A stretch of DNA of 21,308 bases from Paramacrobiotus richtersi (GCA_034698045.1 JAQGAU010001120.1:1-21308), one strand, 5' to 3'. Shown: positions 10,180-18,723, numbered from the stretch's first letter. Translations and numbers: made by a program. Notes: a model not told the origin generated them from the sequence alone.

Positions 10180-10982
10180 GGTGTACATTAGAGTCACGGG
10201 ACCACGCAGTAATTTAGTGCTATTTAGTACTTCAACAGCACCCACTCAAGTAAAACCTTTCGTTCATCTGGTCAGGCATAACTCAGCCGCATAAGCTCCC
10301 GCCAGATCAACGTAGGAGGATAAAATAAAATACGCTCTGAACGATTTCGTCTAATCAGGAACATAAAATAATGAAACATAGTTGAATATATACTGTATCT
10401 CGGTATATAGATGGTGACACCATGTTCCACAACTTGTTCGGTTCCCAGCTTGAAAGTCGTTCCATACACTAACTAGTACGTGTTGAATTGTTTCGGAATT
10501 AATTACGTGGCCCTCGGCCTCGGCTTGCGTCTTTTTTCGAGCATGACATTGACGGGTACAGTTCAGTCCTTCAGGCTGCAGATACAGGAGGCGAGGAGAA
10601 TGGAGATCCATCCGGAAGTGGCGCGTGCCATAAACTGAACATCGCGTATAAAACATATGACCGGTGTCAGTTTTGCACCTTCTATATTTGCACCTAATCA
10701 AATTACGACTGTGTTTGTTTTAGCTGTTGTTCTGCAATTCAACAGTTATGCAACTCTTGCCTGGATGTTCATATGACACTTTTCATTTGTTAGTTATTCT
10801 GTCAGTCTCCTCAATTACAGATATTGTGATCAACGCTTTACTGATTAAACGGTACTACCCTTTCATTTGCAGGGGAGATCGTGATACAGCAGAATTCCTC
10901 TACCCAAAATTATGCATACTTCCACGTTATGTAATCCGCACGGAGACGTCAATGTTTGAGGGTTCTTGTATTGCCGAAAATT
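10180..10982. other. Region with two unassigned open stretches
   Basis: On the minus strand 10351-10701 is open but resembles no family I know. On the plus strand about 10727-10980 follows a possible acceptor and encodes one hydrophobic segment (FHLLVILSVSSITDIVINAL) followed by a basic stretch (LIKRYY), like one helix of a membrane protein. It could be a fragment of one of the receptor families in this window, but there is too little to say. Confidence 0.2.
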
Positions 10983-11205
10983 AGTGATATCTGCTGATGT
11001 CACGAGAGCTTTCGGTTACGTTCTGCAGCCTTTTTTCTTTGTCTGATTCTGTAGTGCGGGTTCGAAGGTCATCCAAATCGACCCCGCACCTTTGTAAATA
11101 ATCAGCGGCCACGAGAGTGTGGGACAAGCTATATAAATCGCATACATCGGCACGCAAATAGGAAATAACAGTGCCAGTGAAGTCAGCCAGCTTACTCTGG
11201 TGTGT
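10983..11205 (-). pseudogene. BTB-domain-like fragment
   Basis: The frame reads VISYLRADVCDLYSLSHTLV then AADYLQRCGVDLDDL. This resembles the end of a BTB/POZ fold, where a 'YLYT(G/D).. DL ... (L)LVAADYLQ' pattern is common. A possible acceptor (cacattacacaccag) precedes it on the minus strand. Nothing of the earlier BTB fold is visible upstream, where the sequence becomes the shared Gr upstream block. The resemblance covers about 35 residues only, so this is a tentative call for a gene remnant. Confidence 0.35.
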
Positions 11206-11213
11206 AATGTGTG

Positions 11214-11510
11214 TTTGCTGTACGAAATCTACGATCAGCCCGACAGAATGATCGCAGCAGGGTGATGTGACAAACCTATACCTCTCCATAGGGAAACTAT
11301 AAACATGGGGGATGAGTGTCCCAGTTGCTGAATCGGCTTGCTGTGGAGCTGCAAGTTAAAGGTCACAGACACTCCTTACTGTGCCCACCCTTGGAATTTA
11401 TGACCATTTGCTTCCGATTTCGCTAGCAATATAAACGATCGTAACAGTCCGACTTGCACTGTGTAACTCGCCGGTGCGAGTTTTCTCTCCCCGTAATACA
11501 TGAGAATGTG
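11214..11510 (+). promoter_or_regulatory. Gr upstream block, copy 1
   Basis: This block upstream of Gr copy A recurs upstream of copy B and at 16612-16975. Shared pieces in the same order include cagaatgatcg, tccatagggaaacta, cccagttg, aaggtcaca, ggaatttatg and a terminal CT-rich stretch. A TATAAA occurs here at about 11430-11435 but is not conserved in the other copies. It most likely contains promoter and 5' leader sequence of the Gr genes. Its extent marks the duplicated unit. Confidence 0.6.
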
Positions 11511-11574
11511 TGTACGTTTACAGTGATTCGTGTCGCATCAAGTCAGTTACAAGATAATTATAACGGTATATTGT

Positions 11575-12532
11575 ATGGCTTTCGCAAATTCAGATGTAAT
11601 AAATATGGAAATAACGCGGTTTAGCTCCACATCTGTGCAAAGAACATGCACCGTTTGGCTTATGCTTTTGTATTTTACCGGCTTACTTGTGCTACAGCCT
11701 TCTGCCAAATCCGTGGCCAGAAGATATGCTGTGCTCAAAATTGTAGTGACTCTTTTCGACCGTATGTTCAAGTCCCGGAATGCCGGGTTATCCGCTCTTG
11801 TGGCATAATAATAATAATACAGCACCCTCCAAATCCTGGCATTATCTTATTGCTTTCATAGCGACTTCGTCAACGGAATCGTACCACACGGATCGTTTAC
11901 CGAGCTGTTATCGCAAGCAGCAGTTGTAGTACTGGATGCTCTCGCAGCAGTTTGTTACTTTTGGGTCTTTTTGCAGTCAGGTGAAATGATTATAAGCTGT
12001 GTCAGAAAAATAGCAGCAGAAGCCGACCATTCACTGACCAGAAAAGACAGCTGGCTAATCTGTCTGTTCATGGGATTAAACTGTTTTGCAGTTATTGCTG
12101 GAATCGTTCGTTCAGTGATATACTTCGATATCCCTACATATGACACTTATTTGCGACAGGATTACAATGCCATGAAAGGTCATGTTTCTTTTGAAATATT
12201 CAGAGTTATTTACATGTTTTACGCTGTATTCTATCGAATCGCCGTAAGTGGCCGGTGTGCTCTGCAGAGCTTAATGCTGGGCATGACTTTTCTTATGGGA
12301 CATCTATTTTCCACACTGAACGTGGTTTTCAAGAGCCATTCGATAAAGACTGATCTGGGACAAACAACTTTGTTGCTACATAAGCATCATCGCCTTGCAG
12401 AGCTTACGACAGTACTTGATTCTGGGCTGTCTAAAGTGAGCGGTATGATTTTCTTGCAGTGTTTTCTTGTAATATCGCTTGAAGCTAGTTACTGGTACAT
12501 CCATTCGCCAGGGTGCTTTCTGCATCATGCAG
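11575..12532 (+). pseudogene. Gustatory-receptor-like (Gr) gene copy A, 3' truncated
   Basis: Gr proteins are seven-helix ligand-gated cation channels of chemosensory neurons (inverted topology, 7tm_7 family). From ATG 11575 (MAFANSDVINMEITRFSS) the frame gives TM1 (TVWLMLLYFTGLLVL), a further helix (LQILALSYCF), LDALAAVCYFWVF, LICLFMGLNCFAVIAGIV, FRVIYMFYAVFYRIAV, LMLGMTFLMGHLF, the cytosolic loop HKHHRLAELTTVL, and FLQCFLVISLEASYWYI. The two C-terminal exons seen in copy B, with the family signature, are absent. From about 12525 the sequence is instead the antisense of a GPCR exon, across which the plus frame happens to stay open to 12897. The only interruption inside the body is a run of TAA codons brought by the insertion at 11751. 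Apart from this and the lost end the frame is well preserved, so decay is recent. Confidence 0.65.
11751..11817 (+). mobile_element. Short SINE-like insertion with (TAA)n tail
   Basis: Compared with copy B, copy A has about 63 extra bases here. The extra piece contains gttcaagtcc, a perfect match to the tRNA-type RNA polymerase III B box (GTTCRANYCC), and ends in taataataataa. A 3' fragment of a tRNA-derived SINE would look like this. No clear target-site duplication or A box is visible. The insertion keeps the reading frame, but its tail is read as four TAA stops. A microsatellite-bearing indel without SINE origin is the alternative. Confidence 0.4.
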
Positions 12533-12893
12533 GTGTGCCAGAATGGCCGGTCGAACGTCTACGCAAACTGTTGCTCTCATCCATAAACGGTGCACCCTGT
12601 GCAACATCGTGCACGGGAATCGGTGTCTCAAAGGTAATCAATTCTGTCCTGCTCACGTTTCTTGCTATGATCTCATTGGAGACCGTTCGGTCGACCTCCC
12701 GTTTACTCGCTTCTGGCCGGTTGCAGTTCGTAATCATTTTGACAGCTTTCTTCAAATACGCCCGACTGGTGCCACAATACAGCAGAAACAGTGCGAATTC
12801 GCTGCATGGTATAATCGTACCGACAAATTCACACGCGGTAAAGAATGTCTTGAAGGAGTCATCATTGAGATTTCTGCTTCCAATCACGGTGTC
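12525..12893 (-). CDS. Last exon of an FMRFamide-receptor-like GPCR (TM7 and C-tail)
   Basis: A strong acceptor (long pyrimidine tract, then tacatcag) opens a 122-codon exon in phase 0. It reads DSFKTFFTACEFVGTIIPCS, then FALFLLYCGTSRAYLKKAVK, which is TM7 in the position of NPxxY followed by the amphipathic helix 8 typical of class A neuropeptide receptors. A polar, Ser/Thr/Arg-rich C-tail of about 75 residues ends at a TGA. It is the natural partner of the TM1 exon at 13129, but the exons for TM2-TM6 are missing between them. Its stop codon touches the end of Gr copy A, tail to tail. Confidence 0.55.
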   Translation of the reverse strand, partial: DTVIGSRNLNDDSFKTFFTACEFVGTIIPCSEFALFLLYCGTSRAYLKKAVKMITNCNRPEASKREVDRTVSNEIIARNVSRTELITFETPIPVHDVAQGAPFMDESNSLRRRSTGHSGTPA

Positions 12894-13128
12894 CTGATGT
12901 ACAGTTGATTAAAAAAGCAAAGAAAGTTAATGTTATGGTTGAAACTTACTTTGAAATACAGGGGGAACCACGACCACCTAACAAAAACAGAGCAATTACA
13001 GATACAGTAGTAAATTACTGTAGTGTGAAAGTTGTGAACCTTCATAATTATTTACTTTATAGTACGTTCGGCCACAATGTTTCATAAAATCACTGCTGCT
13101 CTGTACACTTTCAGTATGTGGTAATTAC
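12894..13128 (-). other. Only intervening sequence between the two FMRFamide-receptor-like exons
   Basis: This is AT-rich with no open stretch showing transmembrane character. It runs from a GTAATT donor at 13128 to the acceptor at 12894. If the gene was once complete, exons for TM2-TM6 have been lost here. Confidence 0.45.
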
Positions 13129-13415
13129 ATAAAAATTAAATCGAACGTAGCAGTTGCCAGTAAAAACGTTGCTTGATATGTCCTAAACCGCTGCAGAAGA
13201 AGTATGTTGGTAATATTTCCAACAGTGCAGGCGACCATCCAGATAGGCCGCAGAACAAGATCAGTGTAACTGTAACCGGGCTGATTGGCGATGTAGTCGG
13301 AATCTGTATGCGGCCATCCACATTCTATTATTTTGTCATGGTGAGCCATTGAGAAGAGACAGGTTTCCAAACAAGAATCAGGATTCACAAGCGCTGCGAA
13401 ATCAGTAATATGCAC
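13129..13415 (-). CDS. TM1-containing exon of an FMRFamide-receptor-like GPCR
   Basis: The frame gives an extracellular N-terminal part, then LVLRPIWMVACTVGNITNIL (TM1 with the conserved GN), LLQRFRTYQATFLLATATFD and the start of TM2 (LIFM). This is the layout of arthropod and nematode FMRFamide/neuropeptide receptors ('..RP...GN..N...L.R.....'). It ends at a GTAATT donor with two bases of a codon left over (phase 2), whereas the last exon at 12893 begins in phase 0, so the two were not direct neighbours in a functional gene. The start may be the ATG at 13349 or an upstream exon joined near 13395. Confidence 0.55.
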
Positions 13416-14139
13416 TCACAATCAGTACATATGGCTAGTTGGTTCAAGCACCGTAAGTCCGGGATCCATTCCCGTAAATATTTATGCAGCTTAAACATTT
13501 TCATTATTGGTTGCAACAGTTTAGCACCAAGGGAGCTTCGCAAATACGGATGGCATTAACGGGGAACTGATGCACTCACCAAAGCAGTAGACAATGTCAG
13601 AATGCGGAACGAACGAAACCACGTGCAGCACGCGTAGTGAGAAGCTTTTTTCCGTCAATTGGAGATTTAAAATGTAGTTCTGCAAGATAGCTAGCTGCTT
13701 CTGGCAGTCAAGTAATTTGCGGTGCTTTACTGACGAGTTAAATTTGCGTAAGTATTACAAGTTAGTCAAAAAAACTCCTACCTATATTCTGAATCAACTA
13801 ACTTGAAGGAGGAAAGCGGAAACTGTACTGCCATGCTTCCTCCGACGTTAGCAGGTTTCGTAAATTATACCAAGCAGTTAATCACCACTACAACCGACAA
13901 GCACTTCTGCAGCTAGCTTTGCTTTTATCCCTTTTGAATGTTGCTTTGGTTAAAATATGGCTGCATGTACTGTATGACTATGTGCATCAGTAACAGTACG
14001 CGCATGATGCGCATAGCATTTCATTACAATCACACTGGAAGATGTGTGACTAGTCGGACCAATAGTCACGAGAAGTCCTCCTGTTTCTCCTTAAGAAAGG
14101 TACTTCGGATCGTAGCAGCTACTCTTTGTTCTCTTTAAA
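13416..14139. other. Intergenic, no recognisable gene
   Basis: Only short frames are present. The plus-strand frame 13938-14138 has no recognisable domain. No repeats of note are visible. Confidence 0.4.
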
Positions 14140-14531
14140 ATGGTCGGATTTGTCTATCTAATTCTTGGCATTCTGTTTAATTTGCTGATCCGCGGTACAG
14201 ATTCACAGATTCAATCGGTGCCATACGTACGTCGCTTCAGATGAAAACTGCAAAGATGTTTATGTAGAGCTTGCGTGTGGCGCGCTTTCTCGAGGAAACT
14301 TTGGGTGGTATTGGTCAGAATTCTTAACCATACCAATTGATAGACCAAGAAGTACGCAATTTATTCTATAATGTCCTGAATTACGCATCACCGAGGCCAT
14401 GCTCACGCTCTGATTTATTTTTTAAAACAATGCTTTTCGGTCGTTATTGTGAAAAGCGATGCCGCTCGCGTTATGGGCGACATGCCTTGTACTATTTCGC
14501 CGTTAAATGTGCGACCAGACCAATAAATTGA
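14140..14531 (+). other. Possible small secreted protein gene, unrecognised
   Basis: The ATG at 14140 starts a signal-peptide-like sequence (MVGFVYLILGILFNLLIRG) followed by a short polar stretch. In a second frame the DNA continues with DENCKDVYVELACGALSRGN and in a third with CSRSDLFF, then YCEKRCRSRYG and FAVKCATRPIN to a TGA at 14529. A leader and scattered cysteines would suit a small secreted peptide, but two frame changes or tiny introns are needed and I know no family with this pattern. Treat as a weak hypothesis. Confidence 0.22.
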
Positions 14532-14569
14532 ACACATGAATAACAATGACAGTTGTTAAGTGAAGTCTA

Positions 14570-14955
14570 TTGGGCGACGGATTTTTGTGTATCCTTACTA
14601 TATACTATGCTAGCGCACAGGAAGCGCACTACAAGCGTTTCATGACTGTGCAGTTTTACAATGTATCCTTGCTATGCAGGAAGAACGCTTATCCCGATAG
14701 AATGATCGAAATATGTAGAGTGCCTTTGTAAGCATACTTATCCATAGGGAAACTACGAACATACGGACTTTTCCAGTTGTTTAGTCAACTTTCTGGGAAG
14801 GCGTAATCAAAATGTCACAAACTGAGTGCGGCGCACGAATGTGCCTACCATGTGAATTTGTAACTCTCAGCGTCTGATTCCACGTAATACTACTATTATG
14901 ACCTGTATTCTCATAGCCGATGTGAGTTCTCTCTCTTTCCGCTCTACATGCAAAA
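14570..14955 (+). promoter_or_regulatory. Gr upstream block, copy 2
   Basis: It matches the block at 11214-11510 (gatagaatgatcg, tccatagggaaacta, gaatttgtaactc, CT-rich end) and, further upstream, the block at 16612-16975 (gcgtttcat...actgtg, cagtttt/cacaatgtat, tgctatgca). It precedes Gr copy B by about 130 bp. Probable promoter and leader sequence. Confidence 0.6.
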
Positions 14956-15084
14956 TGTTAACCTTTTGTAGTAAGCCAGTGCATAGCATCACAGTCAGCA
15001 AATCCACCAGTAATGAACGACTGTTCCGAAATTTTGATTTTAGAACAGTAACTTAACATTGTTTACGACTTTTCTCAAATTTTA

Positions 15085-16347
15085 ATGGTGCATCCCTTTG
15101 CGAATTCAGATAGAATGTATATGAAAACCAAACGGTTTAACTCCGCAGCTGTACAGAGAACATATACCGTTTGTATTATGCTTTTGTAGTTTGTACTTTA
15201 CCGGCCTACTAGTGCCACTTCCTTCGGGTCCATCACCCAACTCCGTAACCAGAAGATATGTAGTACGCAAAACTGTAGTAGCAGCTTACAGCACAGTGTG
15301 CTGAGCACACTGCAAATCCTGGCATTATCTTATTGTTTTTATACTGATTTCATAAGTAAGATCGTGCCACACGGATCGTTCACCGTTCTCTTATCCCAAG
15401 CAACAGTTGCTTTGGACGCTCTCACAGCAGTTTGTTACTTTTGGGCCTTTTTCCGGTCAAGTGAAGTGATTATCAGTTGTGTCAAGAGTACAGCAGTAGA
15501 AGCCGACCAATCACTGACCAGAAAAGACAGCTGACAAATCTGCTTATTCATGCGATTAAATTGCTTTGCAGTCATTGCAGCAACCGTTCGCTCACTGATA
15601 TACTTTGACATCCCCACATATGACATTTATCTGCAACATGATTACAATGCCATGAAAGGTTAATGTTTCTTTTCAAATCTTCTGAGTTATTTATATGTTT
15701 TACGCTGTCTTCTATCGAGTCGCGGTAACTGGCAGAAATGCTTTGCAGAGCTTCATCATTTGCATTGCTTTTCTAATGGGGCATTTATTTTCCAAACTGA
15801 ACGTGGCTTTTAAGAGCAGATCGATAAAGACAGAGCAATCCCTATCATTTGTACCCTGTTCGGTAATTTCGTTTGTTTTTGTTTTCTTGAAACATTCATA
15901 TCCCAGCAATCAGTATAAACTGGTAGCTTCTCATTAAAAGTTGTCCATTGTTTTTCCCCCACATCTTGCATCTATAGGCATCTGCGATCATACAATTATC
16001 ACCGGGGAAAAATGGACCAATGAAGCAATACATCAAGGAGTATGGACTGAAGCCAGCGGGTTTCACCATAGCTGCCATAATGGTAACAAGGGAAATGGTA
16101 CTGGGGGTACGTCGATTGAATTATGTACTTCGAAAATCTGTATTATGCAGCACTTGTTTTTTCGGTCCAAGATTGGTAGGACATTGACAAATCTGCGCCA
16201 TTAGCAACTTCTTTGTTTCAGGCAACCGGCGCAGTACTCAGTTATATGCTGCTGTTTTCGCAGTTGGCGGATAATAAAGATTGCATTACACGGCAAGAGC
16301 TGCAGCAATTGCAGTCAACCTCCTGCTCCTGCAACGCCAGCTTCTAA
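15085..16347 (+). pseudogene. Gustatory-receptor-like (Gr) gene copy B, broken, with intact C-terminal exons
   Basis: This aligns with copy A from the N-terminus (ATG 15085) through SIKTEQSLSF near 15850. The frame is hit by an in-frame TAG with a short insertion in TM1 (about 15188), a 14-base palindromic duplication near 15290, a TGA at about 15532, a TAA at about 15661 and a one-base change after it. The cytosolic loop and next helix present in copy A are missing. Two C-terminal exons follow. The first, 15978-16106, reads SAIIQLSPGKNG then EYGLKPAGFTIAAIMVTREM and ends in phase 0 at GTACGT. The second, 16222-16347, reads GAVLSYMLLFSQL and continues to a TAA. This ending, with a phase-0 intron just before the 'TYhhhhhQF'-like motif, is the hallmark of the Gr family. 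Confidence 0.72.
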
Positions 16348-16611
16348 TCCGTGAATGTACATTACGGTACATAAAGGCAAGGAAATCATTCATAGAGGAA
16401 TCGGTTACTAAGGGAAATGTGATATTGCGCAAGCCGAGAACACTATCCAGCATCTGAATTCAGCCAGCTGTTCCTTCACCTTACAATGCGTTAAATATAA
16501 CACTTCAATTTTAAATTATGTGTGTTTTTAAATCCAAATTCAATTCAAATATTTGTGTTATTTATGTAAGAAATAACTATTAATGATAACACGAACGATA
16601 ATGCAACGGAT
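16348..16611. other. 3' flank of Gr copy B, nothing else seen
   Basis: AT-rich sequence between the Gr stop codon and the third upstream block. No ORF of interest. Confidence 0.4.
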
Positions 16612-16975
16612 GCTTCTGTAACTCGGACTAAACTGTGGCGTTTCATAACTGTGTGCAGTTTCACAATGTATATGTATTTGCTATGCAAGATGTACACCTC
16701 AGCATGATTGAACCCGAGTGTTTTTGCAAGCATACTTCTCCATAAGGAAATTATGGACATGCGGATCACTGGCCCAGTTGTTGAATCAGTTTACTGTGTA
16801 GCCGGAAGCAAAAGGTCACAAACGCGCATGGCACACTAATGTACGGACCATGGGAATTTATGTATCGCTGCGTCCGATTCCACATTACTTACCATAACTT
16901 GTAATCTCGTCGCCAGTGCGACTCTCTCTCTCTCTCTCTCCTGTGTGTTCACCATTATAATGGACTAGTTAGCAT
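16612..16975 (+). promoter_or_regulatory. Gr upstream block, copy 3, cut by the retroelement
   Basis: It shares, in order, gcgtttcataactgtg, cagtttcacaatgtat, tgctatgca, tccataaggaaatta, gcccagttgttgaatc, aaaggtcacaaac, gggaatttatg and cgattccac with the other two blocks, then a (CT)n run at 16922-16940. Directly after it the retroelement's repeat begins. No Gr coding sequence is visible for this copy. It must lie beyond the element, outside the window, or have been lost. Confidence 0.6.
16922..16940. repeat. (CT)n microsatellite
   Basis: About nine and a half CT units. The other two Gr upstream blocks have shorter pyrimidine-rich stretches at the same place, so the run expanded in this copy. 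Confidence 0.85.
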
Positions 16976-17087
16976 ATTATTTTGTTACTCATACGGTCAC
17001 ACAAACAAAACAGGATCCAGGGGCGTCGGAAGTTTATTGATAAAACAACCTAGGGCGAAACGCTCGCCAACACGGCAGAAACATCCA
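16976..17087 (-). repeat. Split direct repeat B2 (outer end of the element)
   Basis: These 112 bases match 17302-17413 without a visible difference (starting attattttgttactcatacg and ending cagaaacatcca). The match begins abruptly after Gr flank DNA, which fixes the element's end. Such elements integrate by recombination and normally make no target-site duplication. Confidence 0.9.
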
Positions 17088-17121
17088 CATCAGAAAGAAG
17101 GAAACTAGGGAGGGAAAGGGG

Positions 17122-17301
17122 AGAAGGAAAACTGTTCACAATCTTCAAACTGGCAAGAATAATGCGCAGCGCCGATGGACGCTGCGCTTTTATAGGCAAC
17201 CGTTAGTACAGAGTGTACACATGCAACAACCAATAGCACACGGAGGCGGACCTCCACACGTACAAAATAATATACAGATTTTCCTCAACAAAATCTAACA
17301 C
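17122..17301 (-). repeat. Split direct repeat A2
   Basis: At least 17122-17198 (77 bases) is identical to 21232-21308. The rest up to 17301 is assigned to the same repeat because B1 starts at 17302, and its other copy would lie beyond the window. It contains a hairpin (gcgcagcg at 17164 with cgctgcgc ending at 17187) and, on the minus strand, a TATAAAAG box. Confidence 0.8.
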
Positions 17302-17413
17302 ATTATTTTGTTACTCATACGGTCACACAAACAAAACAGGATCCAGGGGCGTCGGAAGTTTATTGATAAAACAACCTAGGGCGAAACGCTCGCCAACACG
17401 GCAGAAACATCCA
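17302..17413 (-). repeat. Split direct repeat B1 (inner copy)
   Basis: Identical 112-base partner of 16976-17087, lying just downstream (minus strand) of the tyrosine recombinase gene and abutting A2. Confidence 0.9.
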
Positions 17414-17449
17414 AACACCCAAAGGGGAACAGATGCAGGGCAAAACAGC

Positions 17450-18133
17450 TTACGTGGGGTACTGGCCAGGCTGCGACAGGATGCCGTTGGCAAACAGGGT
17501 GGCAAATTCAGCTCGACGAGGCTCCGACCGTTGAATGTAGGTCTCGACGCAATCGCTCGTCCAGTTTCCTTGGGCCTTCAGCACCTCCTTAGGAATCCCC
17601 AGTTCGGCGGCAAAGGTGGCAGCCCCGCCCCGAAAGCTATGCGCGGAAAATTTGTGTGGCGGAATTCCGGCGGCGGATAAGGCCATCCGGAGAAGTTGGT
17701 TAAACCTAGAACCCGAAAGTGGTACAACAACGCCAGACTCACGATAACTAAATAATGCATCGGCACCAACCGCTTTACTTTCGGCCAGCATGTCTCGTAC
17801 AGCCCGGTACGGGCAAAGAATGTGACCTTTTGTTAAGCGGGGCACTGGCACAACGATCTGCTCCGATAGATGACGAGCGGGTTTAAGCACTTTCACGCGT
17901 AAAAACAATGTAGAGTTATTAAGGTCAACATCAGAAATTTTAAGGTAACTTTCAGTGCGATTTGGAAACAAATTAGAACTACGCAGTAAACTAAAAAATG
18001 CGACTAAACACGCGGCCCAGAAGGACAAGCGCTGTTTTTCTGGCAACGCTGAGAGATGTTCTCGCAACATTTTAAGATGTGACAAAGAAATAGGCTGTCG
18101 CTTATTTGGGAGCTTATGACGAATACGCTGCAA
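17450..18133 (-). CDS. Tyrosine recombinase of the retroelement
   Basis: About 227 residues. The tyrosine-recombinase landmarks are present in order: a box I arginine in FFSLLRSSNLFP (near residue 51), HSFRGGAATFAAELG (H165, R168), GNWTS (W191) and the nucleophile in VETYIQ (Y199). In DIRS-order elements this enzyme, not a DDE integrase, inserts the circular cDNA. It sits last in the gene order, next to the B1 repeat. Part of the fossil element. Confidence 0.85.
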   Translation of the reverse strand: MQRIRHKLPNKRQPISLSHLKMLREHLSALPEKQRLSFWAACLVAFFSLLRSSNLFPNRTESYLKISDVDLNNSTLFLRVKVLKPARHLSEQIVVPVPRLTKGHILCPYRAVRDMLAESKAVGADALFSYRESGVVVPLSGSRFNQLLRMALSAAGIPPHKFSAHSFRGGAATFAAELGIPKEVLKAQGNWTSDCVETYIQRSEPRRAEFATLFANGILSQPGQYPT

Positions 18134-18255
18134 CCCTGAAAGCGACTGCTTTATCAGAAAATTACTGAGATTAGGAGCTGAATAATTATGATGTTCGTGA
18201 AAGGATACTAGCGAAGAAATATAATTCAGAACGGTACTGTACTATAGCGAACGTG

Positions 18256-18723
18256 CTAAATATGCAATATAAAGTGCAACGGTGTAGTCCGTTGCTGGTA
18301 AGCATTCCAGACTGAATCCCTGGCAAAACTGCACAAAGCGGTTCCACAGTTCCACTGATGCCGTCTAGTGTTCTGTGTGCTTGGTGCCATCGCCTCAAGG
18401 CGCAAATTCGTCAATTCCGCGTCCAGACACTGAATTTGGACTAACGCTATTAACTCGAGAAAATTAATATTTTCCCTGAATGATATATCTAAAAGCGGCG
18501 CCGGCACCCAGTTTTGCTCGAATCCTGTTGGAGGTTTCTTTGAGCTTTCCCAGCAGCCAGCTAGCCATACACCTTGCGAAACGGCTCCAAAACCGGAAAA
18601 CGACGCATCGGTACAAATCGTACGAGTCGGGCGAGTCTTAGAAAACTTATGCTGACACAACCCATTCATAGCGGGTGCAAAGCTCACCCACCAATCGAGT
18701 TCGTTTCGCAGCAGTTTTGACAC
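18256..18723 (-). CDS. RNase H region of the retroelement polymerase
   Basis: The stretch TICTDASFSGFGAV matches the first catalytic motif of retroelement RNase H (D-A-S..G.GAV), and FRENINFLELIAL matches the motif with the catalytic glutamate. It lies between the reverse transcriptase and recombinase regions, as expected for DIRS-order elements, where it removes RNA from the cDNA hybrid. Part of the fossil element. Confidence 0.75.
   Translation of the reverse strand: MSKLLRNELDWWVSFAPAMNGLCQHKFSKTRPTRTICTDASFSGFGAVSQGVWLAGCWESSKKPPTGFEQNWVPAPLLDISFRENINFLELIALVQIQCLDAELTNLRLEAMAPSTQNTRRHQWNCGTALCSFARDSVWNAYQQRTTPLHFILHI

Noticed and set aside
9614-10294. 226-codon plus-strand ORF
   Set aside because: It is the antisense of the minus-strand GPCR TM1-TM3 exon and has no recognisable domain of its own.
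11743-11822. Reading the SINE-like insertion as an 80-nt GT-AG intron
   Set aside because: Removal would shift the frame, and copy B has no intron at this place.
12533-12897. Plus-strand continuation of the Gr copy A frame
   Set aside because: The opposite strand encodes TM7, helix 8 and a tail after a strong acceptor; the plus reading has no Gr resemblance there.
13439-13480. B-box-like ggttcaagcacc that could indicate a tRNA or SINE
   Set aside because: No A box at the right distance and no cloverleaf; it does not match the insertion at 11751.
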